A stretch of DNA of 38,638 nt from NCBI RefSeq assembly GCF_000090795.2, contig NW_003546543.1, positions 28,308 through 66,945 of the forward strand, in the 5' to 3' direction. This document shows, one piece after another, positions 1 to 11,002 of this stretch. How positions within the stretch are numbered: the first letter of the stretch is position 1; every line of letters starts with the position of its first letter. This DNA is from Amphimedon queenslandica (Eukaryota > Porifera > Demospongiae > Haplosclerida > Niphatidae). A program made the translations under genes and the position numbers. A model generated the notes under the pieces. That model was given only the letters and a program-made list of their open reading frames with translations. It was not told the origin of the DNA and did no database searches.

Positions 1-406
1 TGCGGCTGGACTTATATCTTCGTCTGTAACAAAAGTAGTATCATCTGGCTTCAACAACACATTCCTCATCTTCGTTCTTAGAAAAATACCAAAGGAGAGG
101 AGTCTGACGAGAGATTCTGAGAGAACACTAATGCTAGAGTCATGTTCTTAGCTAAAGTCCTCTCATAGGAAAGAAAAGAGACCGGTGAGAGGTTCCAGGC
201 CTTTCTTGAACAATCTAGTCCAGCTCCGATATCGCCATTTGCTTATATCGTCTAATTATCACTAGCTCTTTAGTCGTCTCTCACCTAGTGCACTCCTTCT
301 CAGTTCTCCTCGACTGACCTTGGCAAGTGGCTAGGTGTACACGTGATCCCATAAACAATGAAGCCGGTTACAAACAAAGCGGCACTGCGCCATTATTTAA
401 ATTTGG
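1..406. other. Unassigned left edge
   Basis: I see no convincing open frame, RNA gene or repeat here. Gypsy copy A coding sequence would be expected just upstream of 537, but it is not recognisable in this stretch. The junction at 407 may therefore be a rearrangement breakpoint. Confidence 0.4.
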
Positions 407-536
407 TAAAGCATAGTTAGGAGTGCCACATAGTAGGTTTTGGCACTGTTCCAACGTCATCACTCGGGCCAAGGCCCTCGTGCTGACGTCAGAACAGTGC
501 CAACATCCACCATGTGGCACTCCTAACTATGCTTTA
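407..536. repeat. 130-bp near-perfect palindrome (hairpin MITE)
   Basis: The arms 407-470 and about 473-536 are inverted copies. Both outer ends read taaagcatagttaggagtgc on opposite strands and the arms stay alignable to a short centre around aaggcc. Differences are mostly single substitutions. No clear target-site duplication is seen. It lies directly at the left boundary of recognisable gypsy integrase sequence. It could be a foldback MITE or an inverted duplication at a breakpoint. Confidence 0.75.
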
Positions 537-537
537 A

Positions 538-1490
538 CTTATACGTGGACTCATTCATCAATACAATGTCAACGTTCTAAAATTACAAGACATACCGTCG
601 CACCTCTTTCCTCATTTTCTTTTCCCAACACTCGATTTCACAACATTCACGTCAACATTGTTCGTCCACTTCCTCCTTCTAATGGCTATACTTACTTAGT
701 ACCATGTATCAATAGGTTTACTCGATTGCCAGAAGCAATTCCCACCTCTGATTTTACAGCTCCTACGGTAGTTAAAGTAATCATTTCAGGATGGATATCT
801 CGATTTGGTTCTCCATCTACTATGACTACTGACAGGGGTAAGCAATTCAAATCTAATCTATTGCAACAGTTAATGTCTCTACTTGGTTGTACACGTACAA
901 GCACTACTTCTTATCCAGACATTGCACGTCAACTGGAATTTTCGTGTACTTGTATTTACTTGTATTTTGAATAAAGCAGGTCGTGTATGTACTTGTATTC
1001 ATTGGCAAATTTTCGTGTATGTACATTTACTTATTGTTTCCCAAATTCATCTATGTTTTGGTAATTTTTTGTGTACTTTTCATGTATCCTGTACTTAAAT
1101 GTTGAATCATTGAAAGGCTAATGTTTTCATCACCTATTCTATTGCTGTTTTCATCACCTGCTATTGCCAGAAGGGCTAAAAGACCACCAAAGATCCGTGG
1201 TTAAGGAAACTAACTGCCATTTTGACTGCTACGTGGACACACCCTTTAATTATTAATAGTTAATATAAATACATGAAAATCGTCTCCTTAAACTCCGTCT
1301 ACTTATTTTTGGTTCATGTATATACTTGTATGTACTAAAAGACCTGTTTTTCGCCTAAATACACATGTATCGTTTATACACGTGCAATGTCTCTTCTTAT
1401 CACCCCCTGGCTAATGGTGTGTTTGCACAATTTCATTGTAAGTAAACACAGCACTACAAACAAAAATGTGTACCCCTTCATGGACTGATT
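538..1490 (+). pseudogene. Gypsy integrase core, copy A (interrupted)
   Basis: The frame starting near 538 contains the end of the zinc-binding domain (W-THSSIQCQRSKI) and the core domain. The first catalytic position reads HVNIVRPLPPSNGYTY, with Asn where active integrases have Asp. The second Asp is kept in TTDRGKQF. The frame is cut after TSYP by the MITE at 916. It resumes at 1394 with SYHPLANGVFAQFH, where the third catalytic Glu is replaced. Two of three catalytic residues are therefore altered and there are nonsense changes, so this copy is dead. Integrase normally inserts the retrotransposon cDNA into nuclear DNA. Confidence 0.85.
916..1393. mobile_element. 478-bp non-autonomous hAT-type MITE
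   Basis: The element is flanked by the identical 8-bp duplication ttcttatc (908-915 and 1394-1401). Its ends are inverted (CAGACATTGCACGT on the left, its complement with one changed terminal base on the right). Removing it rejoins the gypsy integrase motif TSYHP. An 8-bp TSD and CAG-like termini point to hAT. The interior has no transposase. It holds degenerate tandem copies of a tttcgtgtatgtacttg-type motif near the left end, with related sequence near the right end, as is common for subterminal transposase-binding repeats. Confidence 0.85.
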
Positions 1491-4400
1491 AATATAGGCA
1501 GCTGCAGGGGTAGGCTTTGAGGGCAATGCCCTACTAGAATTTCTTACCGGAAATGACATCATCATATTTAGGAGTTAATTAATAGTTATTTAGTAGTTGA
1601 TATATAGTTAATTAACTACTTGAATTCAATTTTATTAATAAAAATCATTAGAAATAATCAAAATTCCTTGCAATTTACTCAGCAAGGTGGTAGTATAAGC
1701 TAAGATAGGAGGAGATGCATAGACCAATCACAGTGAGCCACTACAGAGACACATTCACTAATTCGACTACAGTTACTTGAACTACAGCAAGCTTGAGTGC
1801 TTGTTCTTCTAGTATTATCATCTTTGATCTCTGTTGCTACTCAATTCTCAGATATAGTCATGGCTAAAAGACAAGCTTCATTGCTTTAATTTGTCAGCAA
1901 GCCTTCCAAGAAAAGCAACACTGAACCTAGTAAGTAGTAAGAATCATATGTACAGAGATACAAACATATTACATATGCATACTGTTATAAGTGTTGTTAC
2001 CGAAAATCTTACTTTCAATGGACTAATCTCTTGTAAGTGCATCAGCTGAAGAAAACTCACAATCGCTTGAGTCCAATGTAACTTAATCAGCAGCTGCTTC
2101 GTCTTCTACTTTTTTTCCTTCACCTTCTCTTCCCACTGCTACTTCCACATCTACTACTGCCACCACTTCTCCTGTCTTCAATACTGGACCAGCGTCTTTG
2201 CCCTCTACATTTTTACCACAAGCTCTGCCACAAGATATAGCAAAGACAAAGAAAGAAAAGCCAGCCCAGCCTGAAAATGTAGTGTACCCATCTCACAAAT
2301 CTGGTAATGTTAAGAGGTCTATTCAGCCTTGCTAGTATAGCTTATATCCTTGGATGGAGTATTCTGTGGAGCATGATTGTGTCTTTTCTTTTCCTTGCCA
2401 TTTCTGCGGAAGTAACAATGACAGGAGACTGTCATGGTAGGGGTTCATATTGGAAACATGCCAAAGGAAAGAGAGGTGTAGTGATGAGTCATGACTTTTC
2501 ACGGAAACACAAGGAGGCAGTGATTTCCTGGAGAGATTACCAATCAAATGTTGCAACAGATTCTTCCATTTCTAATCAGTTGATTAGTTCAATGCGTGAA
2601 CAGATTGAAGAGAACCGACAGTACGTCTTGTATTTGATGAAAGCACTGTTGTACTGTGCCAAACAGGAAACAGCATTACGTGGCCATCAGGAAGTGGAAG
2701 ACTCTGAGACTGCCATCAATATTGGCAATTACTGCAGTCTTATTAACCTCCAGTCTTGCCACATTGATATCCTATAGAACAGATTAGAGAGGGGACCAAG
2801 GAATGCCAGCTTACTTGGTTACGACTATCAGAACACCATGTTACAAGTAGATAATATACTGTAGTCTATCATAGAAGAAGTGAAAGCAGCTTGCTACTTC
2901 ACTATCATTGTGGATGATACCAAGGATATTAGTAAAATGAGCAGATGACCTTTGTCCTTCAATACACTCTGAAAGGTGTCATTCAGGAGAGATATGTATC
3001 TTATACTTACAGTGAAGAGATGAATGCTGCCGCTATGACTGACTATATCTATGAAGCACTTCAGAATGTGCATCTTCACATAAGTGATTGTGTCGGTCAG
3101 TGTTATGATGGAGCATCAATTATGAGTGGCATACATACAGGAGTACGAACTCAACTACAGCAGGATAATCCTTGTGCTCTTTATATCCACAGCAACTTAA
3201 TTTAGCACTTGTTGATAGTTGCCATACTCTTTTACATGCTTCTGATTTCTTCTCTCTCCTTGAATCCCTCTATGTCTGTAAGTCATCATCAGTGCCACAC
3301 AGTATACTTCTCAAGAAGCAACATGAACTAAATCAGAGGGAGGTAAGATTAGTGAAGCTGAGTCAGACAAGGTGGTGCAGTAGACATACCTCCATCAAAG
3401 CTGTGAAAACCACAATTATTGCTACATTAGCAACTCTTGAGGATGTAGCAAATGGAAGTGGTTGTTGTGCTTTTGAATCTAGAGGTCTCCTTCATCAATT
3501 AAAGTCATTTCCTTTTCTTCTGTCTTGTATCATGTTTGATAAGATCTTCTCCATCACTGGAAATCTTTCATATCTGCTTCAAAGAGAACAGCTGAATGAT
3601 GCAGCAGCAGTAGCTGTGTTGAAGTCACAAAGGCCACTCTTTATAGCCTGAGGTCAGACACTGAATGGAAGATGATATGGGATGAGACTGTGAACATAGC
3701 TAGAACTCATGAAGTAGTAGTGCAGCCAATTAGAAGACGTCTCCCTGCTAATCTTTTAGATGTGTTATTGAAGGACCTACTGGAGAGAGTACACTAATTG
3801 ATGACTATCATACTGTAGTATTTTATGCCAGTATTGATACACTACTACACGACTTGAATGACAGATTTAGTGAATTAAATCTATCACTTATGAAGTCCCT
3901 TCAAGCTCTTGTGCCCAACTCCATACCTTCTTGAACCTTTCTTCTCTTCAGCCTTTTCTAAACCACTATGGTATAGATGAAGACAGTACTTCATCAGAGC
4001 TACTCACTGCTTCCACATTTTTAAAAAAGAAGCCTTCCCGTTAACATCAATGCACCACGTTTATTCTCATCTCTACGAAGTAAAGGAGTGTTTCCTCTCC
4101 TACTGGAGACTGTTCTGATTGCTATGACTATTGGAGTCACTATAGCAACGACTAAGAGGTCCTTTTCTTCCTTAAGGAAGCTGAAGAACTACTTGAGGTG
4201 AACCATGTCTCAGGAGCAACTGAATCACTTAGCTCTGCTCCACATTGAAAGGGTTCTTTCTACCAAACTATGGGACAAGCTGTGTGACATGGTGGTGAAG
4301 TTTTCTCTGGAACACAAGAACAGCAGAGTAGTTCTTCAATGTGTGAGCAAGTTTCTTTTAAACAGGCTTTTTTTAAAGCCACCTATGAAACAAGAGGCTT

Positions 4401-4518
4401 AACCTGATTAAGAAGTGTGTCCTATGGGTGTGGTTATGAACACACCTCCTATTGTGACCACTCCCTCTTTCTGTGCCACACCCCTGCCCTACTTGAAGCA
4501 AAGTCCTGAGGCCACCTA
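1491..4518 (+). mobile_element. hAT element copy A (about 3.0 kb)
   Basis: The left end (taggcagctgcagggg, 1495) and the right end (complement, ending gccacct at 4517) form short inverted repeats sharing the core AGG-GGCTGCA/TGAGG. The flanks gactgatt (1483-1490) and tgctgatt (4519-4526) look like a degenerate 8-bp TSD. The flanking gypsy integrase reads SWTD-SLPL across the junction once the insert is ignored. The same two ends bound the 11.2-kb insertion at 22870-34070. The interior encodes a ZMYM1-like hAT transposase with many frameshifts. Confidence 0.8.
1860..4402 (+). pseudogene. ZMYM1-like hAT transposase, copy A (broken)
   Basis: Fragments in several frames line up with the ZMYM1/DUF4371-hAT family. 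There is a Ser/Pro-rich N-terminus after the ATG at 1860. A TTF-type finger region around 2330-2520 contains CVFCFPCHFCG followed by GVVMSHDFSRKHKEAVISW. The DUF4371 region follows (2580-3200: ENRQYVLYLMKALLYCAKQ, ALRGHQEV). The RNase-H-like body (3172-3651: LVKLSQTRWCSRH) and the C-terminal hAT dimerisation region (4150-4300: TKRSFSSLRKLKNYLR, LNHLALLHIER) complete it. The family normally excises and reinserts the element. At least five frame changes and several stops are seen, so no functional product is expected. Confidence 0.8.
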
Positions 4519-5131
4519 TGCTGATTCCCTACCATTAATTATACTCCGTATAAATACTTCTTTAAAAACTGATTTAAACTGTACCTCAGAAGAATTATTG
4601 CATGGGACATCACTTTGCCACCCAGGGAATTTTTCTCTCCACCAACTACTCCTGTATCTCCTGATGAGAATTACGTAGCTCATCTCAAGCAGTATATGAA
4701 CACACTTGGTCCTACTCCTCGCATTACTCCTTGTGATCACTTCAGTCATAATCAATTACGTAAGTCCTCTCACGTTTCTGTTTGTCGAGACACAGTTAAG
4801 AAACCTCTGGAGCAACGGTATGACTGAGCTTTTAAAGTACTCTCTCATGATGACAAGTATTTTCAGTTATACATCAATGGCAAAGAGGATACAGTTAGTC
4901 TGGATCGTTTAAAACCAGCTCACTTGGACCACATCACACGTAACACTCCTAATGATGCTAGTCATCAAGATCACACTTTAAGTGACTCTTGTCAGCAAGA
5001 CCACACTTCACAGGACGATACTCCCGCCCCTATCACTAAACATACTAGATCAGGTCATACTGTTCGTTTTCCTATTCATTTAGACTTATGGTCATCGTTC
5101 ATTCATCCTTCCCTTACTGGCAGGGGAGTAC
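4519..5131 (+). pseudogene. Gypsy integrase C-terminal part, copy A
   Basis: After the hAT insertion the gypsy frame resumes with SLPLIILRINTSLKTDLNC and EELLHGTSLCHPG, the usual end of the integrase core, followed by FFSPPTTPVSPDENYVAHLK. A degenerate chromodomain-like stretch follows near 4800-4920 (SHDDKYFQLYINGKEDTVSL, then LDRLKPAHLDH). The last open frame (4924-5136) is a low-complexity tail ending KHTRSGHTVRFPIHLD. It stops at the polypurine tract. Several frameshifts split it. Confidence 0.75.
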
Positions 5132-5971
5132 TGTAGTGACTCACATTCATTATTATTCATTTAATTTATTTCTGTAACTATGCATGCGCATAACTTTTTT
5201 ACCTTTCTACACATGTCTTCCTTTTCAATTTTACTAATATCTCACTTTCTAAATCTTTAATAATGGTAAAGATAACAACTAATTGACTAAGAATAAAAGT
5301 TTGGCATAAACTAACTGACTACAAACCCGTTATGCAACTATACCAAGTTTCAGGCAAGCATTAGTAATGAAGTTGAAAGGGGTAGTGCCTGTGCCAACTA
5401 AAACTGAACTTGGTAGACAAGTGTTAAATTTGTCCTTAAAGGATAATTTCTCATATGCAACAGTTGTATATATTTATTAATGCCACATTTCGTACCTTTT
5501 GGTTAATTTCCTGGAGGTATGAATTATGGTGAGCTAAATGACCAGTATAAAAGTGTTATGGTTAAACAGTAACAATCTACAGGTTACCATTACCTGAACA
5601 AAGCGTTATTGCAGCTGCTGATTTTAATCCAATATCAGTGATGCAAAATGTCAAAGCTGTAGAATATTGACAGCATAAAGTAGTCTATTATTTGACGCAC
5701 TAACTCAGATGCCAGCATCAAAACTTTATAAAATAGTTGCACCAGTTTTCTTAGTATAAATTTAATTAACCTGAATCACTAGAAACATTGGTCCCACTTT
5801 GTCAAGCAGCAATTGCTTTTAAGGATTATATGTATTTGTACTTTTAGAATCAATAGCAAATGTCACACACAAGTCTTGCTGGAGAAAAAGTTGAAAAATG
5901 TGGGGATTATTTATTGCAGGAAACTTTCAGTCGGTCTTTATAAATGTAGTAACAAAGCTTATTCAGCGTAG
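5132..5971. other. Putative gypsy A 3' LTR start and unassigned flank
   Basis: A TG at 5132 directly follows the polypurine tract, so an LTR probably begins here (tgtagtgactcacattc). Its end cannot be fixed because no second LTR copy is in the window. No coding frame is recognisable up to the inverted-repeat end at 5972. Confidence 0.4.
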
Positions 5972-6204
5972 AGTCTACACGATAAAGACACATTTTATTG
6001 GAATAGGAAATTTAAGTGTTTTGTGAATTCCCATTAAAAATTATCATAGCTCACATATGCTGTCATAAAACATTTCTAGGACAGCCACAAATGCTCATAC
6101 ACCACTATTACTAACAAGAATCACAGAATATATATTGTTTTTAATTTTAAAAGTAATCTTGTACAATCAACTTGAGACAAAAGAAATATGCTCTGCCTTA
6201 TTTC

Positions 6205-6510
6205 TTAAACTTTTAAAAAATTCTCAGTCACATTTTGTCTGCAAGGCTGAAACTCGTCAGGATGGCTGAAAAACTTTGGTACTACAGAATTATGTTCTTT
6301 TCTTGTCATAGCACTTAAATTTTGGTCATCAAGAATTGGGGGAAAATAAGCACCATTAGGAAGCTCAGGAGTCAGGACCCTATGTAGAAGAAAGCTATAC
6401 CAATATCTTTTCATGAAACAGTAGAAAAAAGTATTAGTGTGTCCCAGGCCAAAAAACAAGGTTTCTGTCAATACTTCTTGCTCCTTGTTTCATTGGTAGT
6501 TGCAAACCAT
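6205..6510 (-). pseudogene. Small ORF of the Academ-like element, copy 1 (frameshifted)
   Basis: Starting at the ATG complementary to 6508-6510, which aligns with the ATG at 32304, the sequence matches the 100-codon ORF of copy 2. Shared landmarks are FGLGHTNT (versus FGMGHSDT), a DDQN-LSA / YDQNPSA block, and the best-kept segment FFSHPDEFQPCRQNVT (versus FVSHPEEFQSCRQAVT). An early stop (after the codons for NYQ) and a frame change break this copy; an open frame runs 6471-6205. Function is unknown. Retention of the same reading frame in two diverged copies argues that it encoded a real protein. Confidence 0.6.
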
Positions 6511-6878
6511 CATGCTAACCTTTAGTTGGGGGTCAAATTTGCTTTAGTGCATTATAGTTACAGACCTCTTCCATACTCCAAAACAGGCCTGGCAACGTTA
6601 GAACACTATCTTAATACACTGGGCAAAACTTAAAGTCATGCATCATGTATTTTATGAGAAATTATCTCCCATAATAGGTGGTTCAGCCAAATATTACCTT
6701 TCATGACGCTCAATCAAACAAGGTACTTTTAAAGTTAAAATATTATCAGTGCTTGTGTGAACATACCTGCCTGGTGGTTATGATTAGCAGCTGTGTTGAA
6801 GCAAAGCTGTGTCTTGTCCTTTGTGTTCATTCTACTCTGGTGCTTCCATTCAGTCTTCTTTGAACTTTAACATTGGCT

Positions 6879-7005
6879 ATGGAACCACTTAAAATGAAAG
6901 GACGTCCTGTAATTCTTCATCATGACCATAATATGCTCCAAGTGTTTGCTTTGTAACAGTGTAAGTTAGTTTTCATCCACAGTGCGACACCCTCATCATT
7001 CTTGA
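6879..7005 (+). pseudogene. Transposase N-terminus, Academ-like element copy 1
   Basis: The ATG at 6879 begins MEPLKMKGRPVILHHDH, matching MEPLRKKGRPGIVGDDH of the 31965 start on the other copy. The upstream context is also conserved (tgaacttyaacattg, then ctatggaacc). After this the copy shifts frame within the Cys cluster (tgctccaagtgtttgctttgtaacagtgt corresponds to CSKCFLCNSV) and is lost near the conserved RHPH motif at about 7000. It contributes no functional protein but confirms the start codon of the full-length copy. Confidence 0.65.
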
Positions 7006-7010
7006 CATTT

Positions 7011-8333
7011 TTCTGAATAATTACATGTGTGCCCACAGTGATATTACTATTGTAGTCAAACCAGATTCTTGAATTGGCTTGGTACATTTAATGGATTTTA
7101 ATACATTTTTCTTAAAAAGTGTGTTGGAAAGGGCTGCACACATACAAATTTGGTTAGAAATATCCAAAAAAGCAAACATGCACTTTTGTGTTTTGCGGAA
7201 CCTGTCACACGTCCATCACAATTAGATAATTGGATGGAAAAGGACAATGATTGTGGGTACACTTAATACTAATACATGTCCTTGTAGTTTTATAGAATCA
7301 TGGGTTTCCAAGAAGTTGTATGACAGGCAGTGTAGTAATTTTTGGGTCTTACTTCTGTCTCGCTTAGGATTTTTTTTCACATACCAATTTAATTACATGT
7401 AAAACAAATGCAGTAGATATATCACGCCTTGGAAGGCTGTATCTGATTCACAGGAACCCACCACAAGGGTGCATTGCGCCGGATTGGGAGGTTCCTGTTA
7501 ATCAGATAAAACCTAAGTAGCCATGTTATCAGTAATATATATCATTTTGAATGGGTGAATCACATTATACGCATGTGCAGTAGTTAGCAGCCTAGCACAT
7601 GGCAGGAAGTGAAGATGGCTCCCTTGACAAGCAGCAGTCCTCGTTCAATGAACTGGAAAGAACCTTTGCTTCAGTTTAAAACTGAAAAACCTTGCAGTTA
7701 CCAGTGAATTAAATGATTTAACTGACCTAATTCTCCCAAATTAGGAGTTATAAACTCAGCACTAAATGGGTTGTGGTCATCTACACACAATATTTAGTTG
7801 CAGTACCATTGTAAGTAGTCTCTGACTGACAATGGCAAGCCACGCGAGAATTAATCTCACCATTTCCAAGCCAAAAGTCATTGGGGTGGACTTCCACTCT
7901 GCACATAAGGACTGTAGGGTGGGGAATGGTCTGGCTCGCAAGACTACCCGAGGATATCTCAAAGCCCAAGTGTTGTGTTCAATTGCTTATCACTGGCTTC
8001 CATAGTATCACTTGAATATTATTCTTTTAATTGATAATTATAACAGCTATTCTAAAAATTAACAACTGGTGCCTCTATCAAAAATAGAAAGCTTTTACAG
8101 AATCTTACAGTTAACTTTGGTGAGCTACATGCAACAGTGTCACATACAGCACCTGTGGTAACTTTGATCTGCTACTCAAAAGTATTATACTTATTTACGT
8201 AAGTGTTTCAATGAGATGCATTAAAGGGAAATAGCCATCCAAATGACTGTCTTTATTGTATAGTCTTAATATGATTGCAGGTCTATAATAATGATGTGTT
8301 TCAACATTTATAGTCTAAAAACTTCTATTTAGT
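7011..8333. other. Unassigned spacer
   Basis: No coding frame is convincing. One small hairpin is present at 7440-7508: arms atctgattcacaggaacc and its inverted near-copy, with one internal mismatch and a loop of about 30 bases. It does not fold as a tRNA by eye. Confidence 0.4.
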
Positions 8334-8420
8334 AAGATATGAGCCTTCAAAAATCTCCATTTTTGTTCTTTGCAATGTTACTTCCTGTCAGTGGGTGTGG
8401 CTAAATGTGTTATCATATTA
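8334..8420 (+). repeat. Partial copy of the 12.3-13.2 kb palindrome family
   Basis: The stretch agatatgagccttcaaaa... through cttcctgtcag and ggtgtggctaaa matches the left arm of the 886-bp palindrome at about 12387-12467, and its inverted right arm. It shows that the palindrome arm is a dispersed repeat. Confidence 0.65.
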
Positions 8421-8518
8421 GGAACGTTTGCAGATAATTCCATTCCTTTACAGGAGAAAATGATTCTACATTTTTGGGCCTTATAATAAAGTAGCACTAA
8501 TTTAAACATTCGGATCAT

Positions 8519-9140
8519 TTGCTTTCCTTATTCTACACTGATCATAAAGAGAGACTGGTTGGCATATCATCAAGGAAGGGTGGTCTATTCTATCTTAACT
8601 GTGTCAGTAAGGAGCAGTCATCAAAAGCCAATGTCACGAAGGATGTGAGTGTTGCTTATCGCACTTGGCACAAAAAATATGGTCACTTAGGAGAGCAGTA
8701 TCTAGAACAATTGGTAAAGAAGAAGCAAGTTACTGAACTTACTCTCAATGGTACTAAGTTTCCTTGATTATGTGAGCCGTGTATCAAGTGGAAGGTGCTC
8801 AAGACAAAGTTTCCAATGAAGGAAAGCAAAGGAGCTGGTAAGCCCCTGGAACTTGTACACAGCAATGTGTGTGGGACAATGAAGAATCAATCTCTAAGTA
8901 GTTAACAGTATTTCATATCATCTATGGATAATTACTCTGACTTAGTCTGGGCATATGTTTTGAAACACAAATCAGATGTGTACCAGAAGTTTAGAGGATG
9001 GAAAGCCATGAACAAGAGAGAATCTATGTATCAACAACAAACCCTACATACAGATAACGGGGAACAATATCTGTCCAATGAATTCTAGGAATACCTAAGA
9101 GCAGTGGGAATTTGACATAAGTTGACGATACCTACGACAA
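8519..9140 (+). pseudogene. Copia GAG-pre-integrase and integrase core
   Basis: The frame 8519-8767 carries the GAG-pre-integrase signature YRTWHKKYGHLGEQYLEQLV. After a stop in place of a codon before CEPC, the integrase core reads CEPCIKWKVLKTKFPM, then KPLELVHSNVCGTM, where the first catalytic Asp (usual HSDVCGPM) is Asn. Next come MDNYSDLVWAYVLKHKS and TLHTDNGEQYLSNEF (second Asp kept). The sequence diverges after HKLTIPTTKGYQ, where the third catalytic region should follow. A Glu/Asp-rich linker frame is open at 9122-9343. Confidence 0.8.
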
Positions 9141-9479
9141 AGGGCTATCAATTATATCTTACAGAAATAGAACGTATCACCTACATTCAAAATTTAATAT
9201 TTCATAATAAATTGGGTTTTGAAGAGAATAATGAGAAAGATAACAGAACAACTGAAATAGAATTACAAGAATCTGATTCTGAGACAAATGACGATGTTGC
9301 TCCTTCTGAGAAAATGAAGAAGATGGTTCTACTATTGAGATGAGCAAAGAATCTCATACTACAGTCAGACGGTCTCAGTGAGACAGAAGACCACACTACT
9401 TTGGAACTTAGATTAATTCTAGTAATGCTGTGTGGAATGAGCCTACAACTGTGAGTGATGCCCCATTACAACACAAGTG

Positions 9480-10350
9480 GAGAAGCTGTGAGCTGTGGTA
9501 AAAGAGATGAATGCTATGCACAAGATTAATATATGGGAATTAGTGTCTCCTTCAGCAGACAGACAAGCAGTGGGCTGTAAATGCATATTTAAGAAAAGGC
9601 CTTTGACTGATGGTACCATTATCTGCTATAAAGCTCCATTAGTGGCCCAAGGCAGCAACAAGGCCTTGATTATGATGAGAGTTTTGCACCACTTATAAGG
9701 TTTGAATCGATTCGCAGTCTCTTAGCTATCGCTCTTCAGAGGAATTTAAGGCTACATCAAATAGTTTGTACCTCAGCCTTTCTTAATGGTAGCTTAGAGG
9801 AGGATATCTACATGAAGCAGCCTGAAGGATTTGTGGTAAATGGGAAACAACACTTGATATGCAGTATGAAGTAGAGCCTATACGGTCTTGAGCAGTCTTC
9901 AAGTTGATGGAATAGTGTCCTACACAAGCACTTACAGGACTTTGGATTTCAACAATCGAATAATGATCGCTGTATGTATGTAAAGCAATCATTCATAATT
10001 GGTGTTTATGTCGATGACATAGTTCTTGCCTGTGATAATGAGGAGCTCATGACAAACATAAAACAGGCATTATCTGAAAGATTTTAAGTTAGAGATCTTG
10101 GTGAATTAAATTACATCTTGGGAGTAAACATCAAGACCAGCAAGCATGGAGCAATATGGATGGGTCAATCTACTTACACAGAAAGTATCTGAAGGAGTAT
10201 GAAATGGAGGAGGCAAAGCTATTAGTACTTCCGTTGACAGTGGTATAAAGTTAACAAGAGCTACAACTGATTTAGAGTTGTGTGATACTATACTACCTTA
10301 TACCAATCAGCAGTTGGTAGTTTAAATTACTTAGCTACAAAGAATTGTCC
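9480..10350 (+). pseudogene. Copia reverse transcriptase
   Basis: The open frame 9495-9698 reads MNAMHKINIWELVSPSADRQ, then VGCKCIFKKRPLTDGTI and APLVAQGS, the N-terminal part of the copia RT domain. Further fragments in other frames give FESIRSLLAIALQRNLRLHQ, AFLNG-LEEDIYMKQPEGF, and the catalytic motif GVYVDDIVLA at about 10000-10030 (YVDD intact). At least four frame changes and several stops are present, so no active enzyme is made. Confidence 0.8.
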
Positions 10351-10539
10351 TGATATTTTAATTCCTGTCACCATATGTCTCATTTTTGCTCCAAGCCCAC
10401 TACTACTCACTGGACAGCAGTGAAATGAATATTTCAATATGTAACAGGAACAACTAACTATGGTTCATGGTAATAGAAGAGTTCCTCAAAGGATTTATAT
10501 GGTTTCTTGGTTGCAGATTGGGCTGGAAATATTTAAGAC

Positions 10540-10990
10540 TCCAAGTCTACCTCAGGCTATTGTTTTGAGATTGGTGATACTGTTGCAAGCTGGAGAAGTA
10601 AGACACAGCTGTGTGTTTCCCTATCAACAGCTGAAGCCGAACATGTAGTTTTATATTTTGCAGCACAAGAAGCAGTTTGGTTAGAGAGTTGTACAAAGAG
10701 CTACTTAGAAGACTGACACATCCAACTGTTGTTTTTGAGGACAACTAGGCAGCAATAAGCATGGCTAAGAACCCACAGTACCATGGTAGAACCAAACATA
10801 TATCAATGAAGTATCACTACATTAAAGAACAAGTCGCCAACAAGACAGTTAAATTTAAGTATGGTCAGTCTCATAAAGTATTGTCCGACTGATAGGATGA
10901 CAGCAGATATCTTCACAAAAGGTCTCGAGTCTACTAAATTTATCCACCTGAAAAACTAATTAGGAATTAAAAATATGTCAACAGTCTGTG
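10540..10990 (+). pseudogene. Copia RNase H and C-terminus
   Basis: The RNase H tail is recognisable in mixed frames: ASWRSKTQLCVSLSTAEAEH, AAQEAVWLE, then AAISMAKNPQYHGRTKHISM, and finally DRMTADIFTKGLESTKFIHL. The STAEAE motif holding an active-site Glu is present. The region ends just before the purine tract and LTR start. Confidence 0.75.
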
Positions 10991-11002
10991 AGCCAGGAGG
11001 AG

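Larger units (their letters stand above)
537..5131 (+). mobile_element. Ty3/gypsy retrotransposon copy A, 5'-truncated and twice interrupted
   Basis: Three blocks read in order as one gypsy integrase and its C-terminal tail: 538-915, 1394-1490 and 4519-5131. They are separated by two DNA transposon insertions (916-1393 and 1491-4518). Each junction carries the duplicated target, and the integrase motif order is kept across them. The 3' end has a purine tract (caggggagtac, 5121-5131) directly before a TG dinucleotide at 5132, a normal polypurine tract/LTR start. The same tract precedes the end of gypsy copy B at 36081-36090, so the two belong to related families. Gag, protease and RT are absent. 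Confidence 0.85.
5972..7010 (+). mobile_element. Truncated second copy of the nuclease-CXC (Academ-like) element
   Basis: The left end at 5972 (agtctacacgataaagacac) matches the 33-bp TIR of the 26348-32862 element with a few changes. Inward, the whole 1 kb aligns, inverted, with about 31.9-32.86 kb: the 3' region of the small ORF, the small ORF itself (6205-6510, minus), the intergenic spacer with the shared block aataggtggttcagccaa (6674-6691), and the first exon region of the transposase (6879 on). Alignment fades near 7005. No second TIR is visible, so about 5.5 kb of the element is missing. Divergent orientation of the two genes is the same in both copies. Confidence 0.8.
8505..11002 (+). 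mobile_element. Ty1/copia retrotransposon, 5'-truncated and decayed
   Basis: In order on the plus strand are a GAG-pre-integrase region, integrase core, reverse transcriptase and RNase H. This integrase-before-RT order defines copia. Gag and protease are not recognisable and there is no 5' LTR copy. Every domain is broken by stops and frameshifts. The end is marked by the purine tract ccaggaggag before TGTTGG at 11003. Confidence 0.85.

Noticed and set aside
7440-7508. tRNA-like hairpin
   Set aside because: There is a single stem of about 18 bp with no D or T arm pattern; it is better explained as a small inverted repeat.
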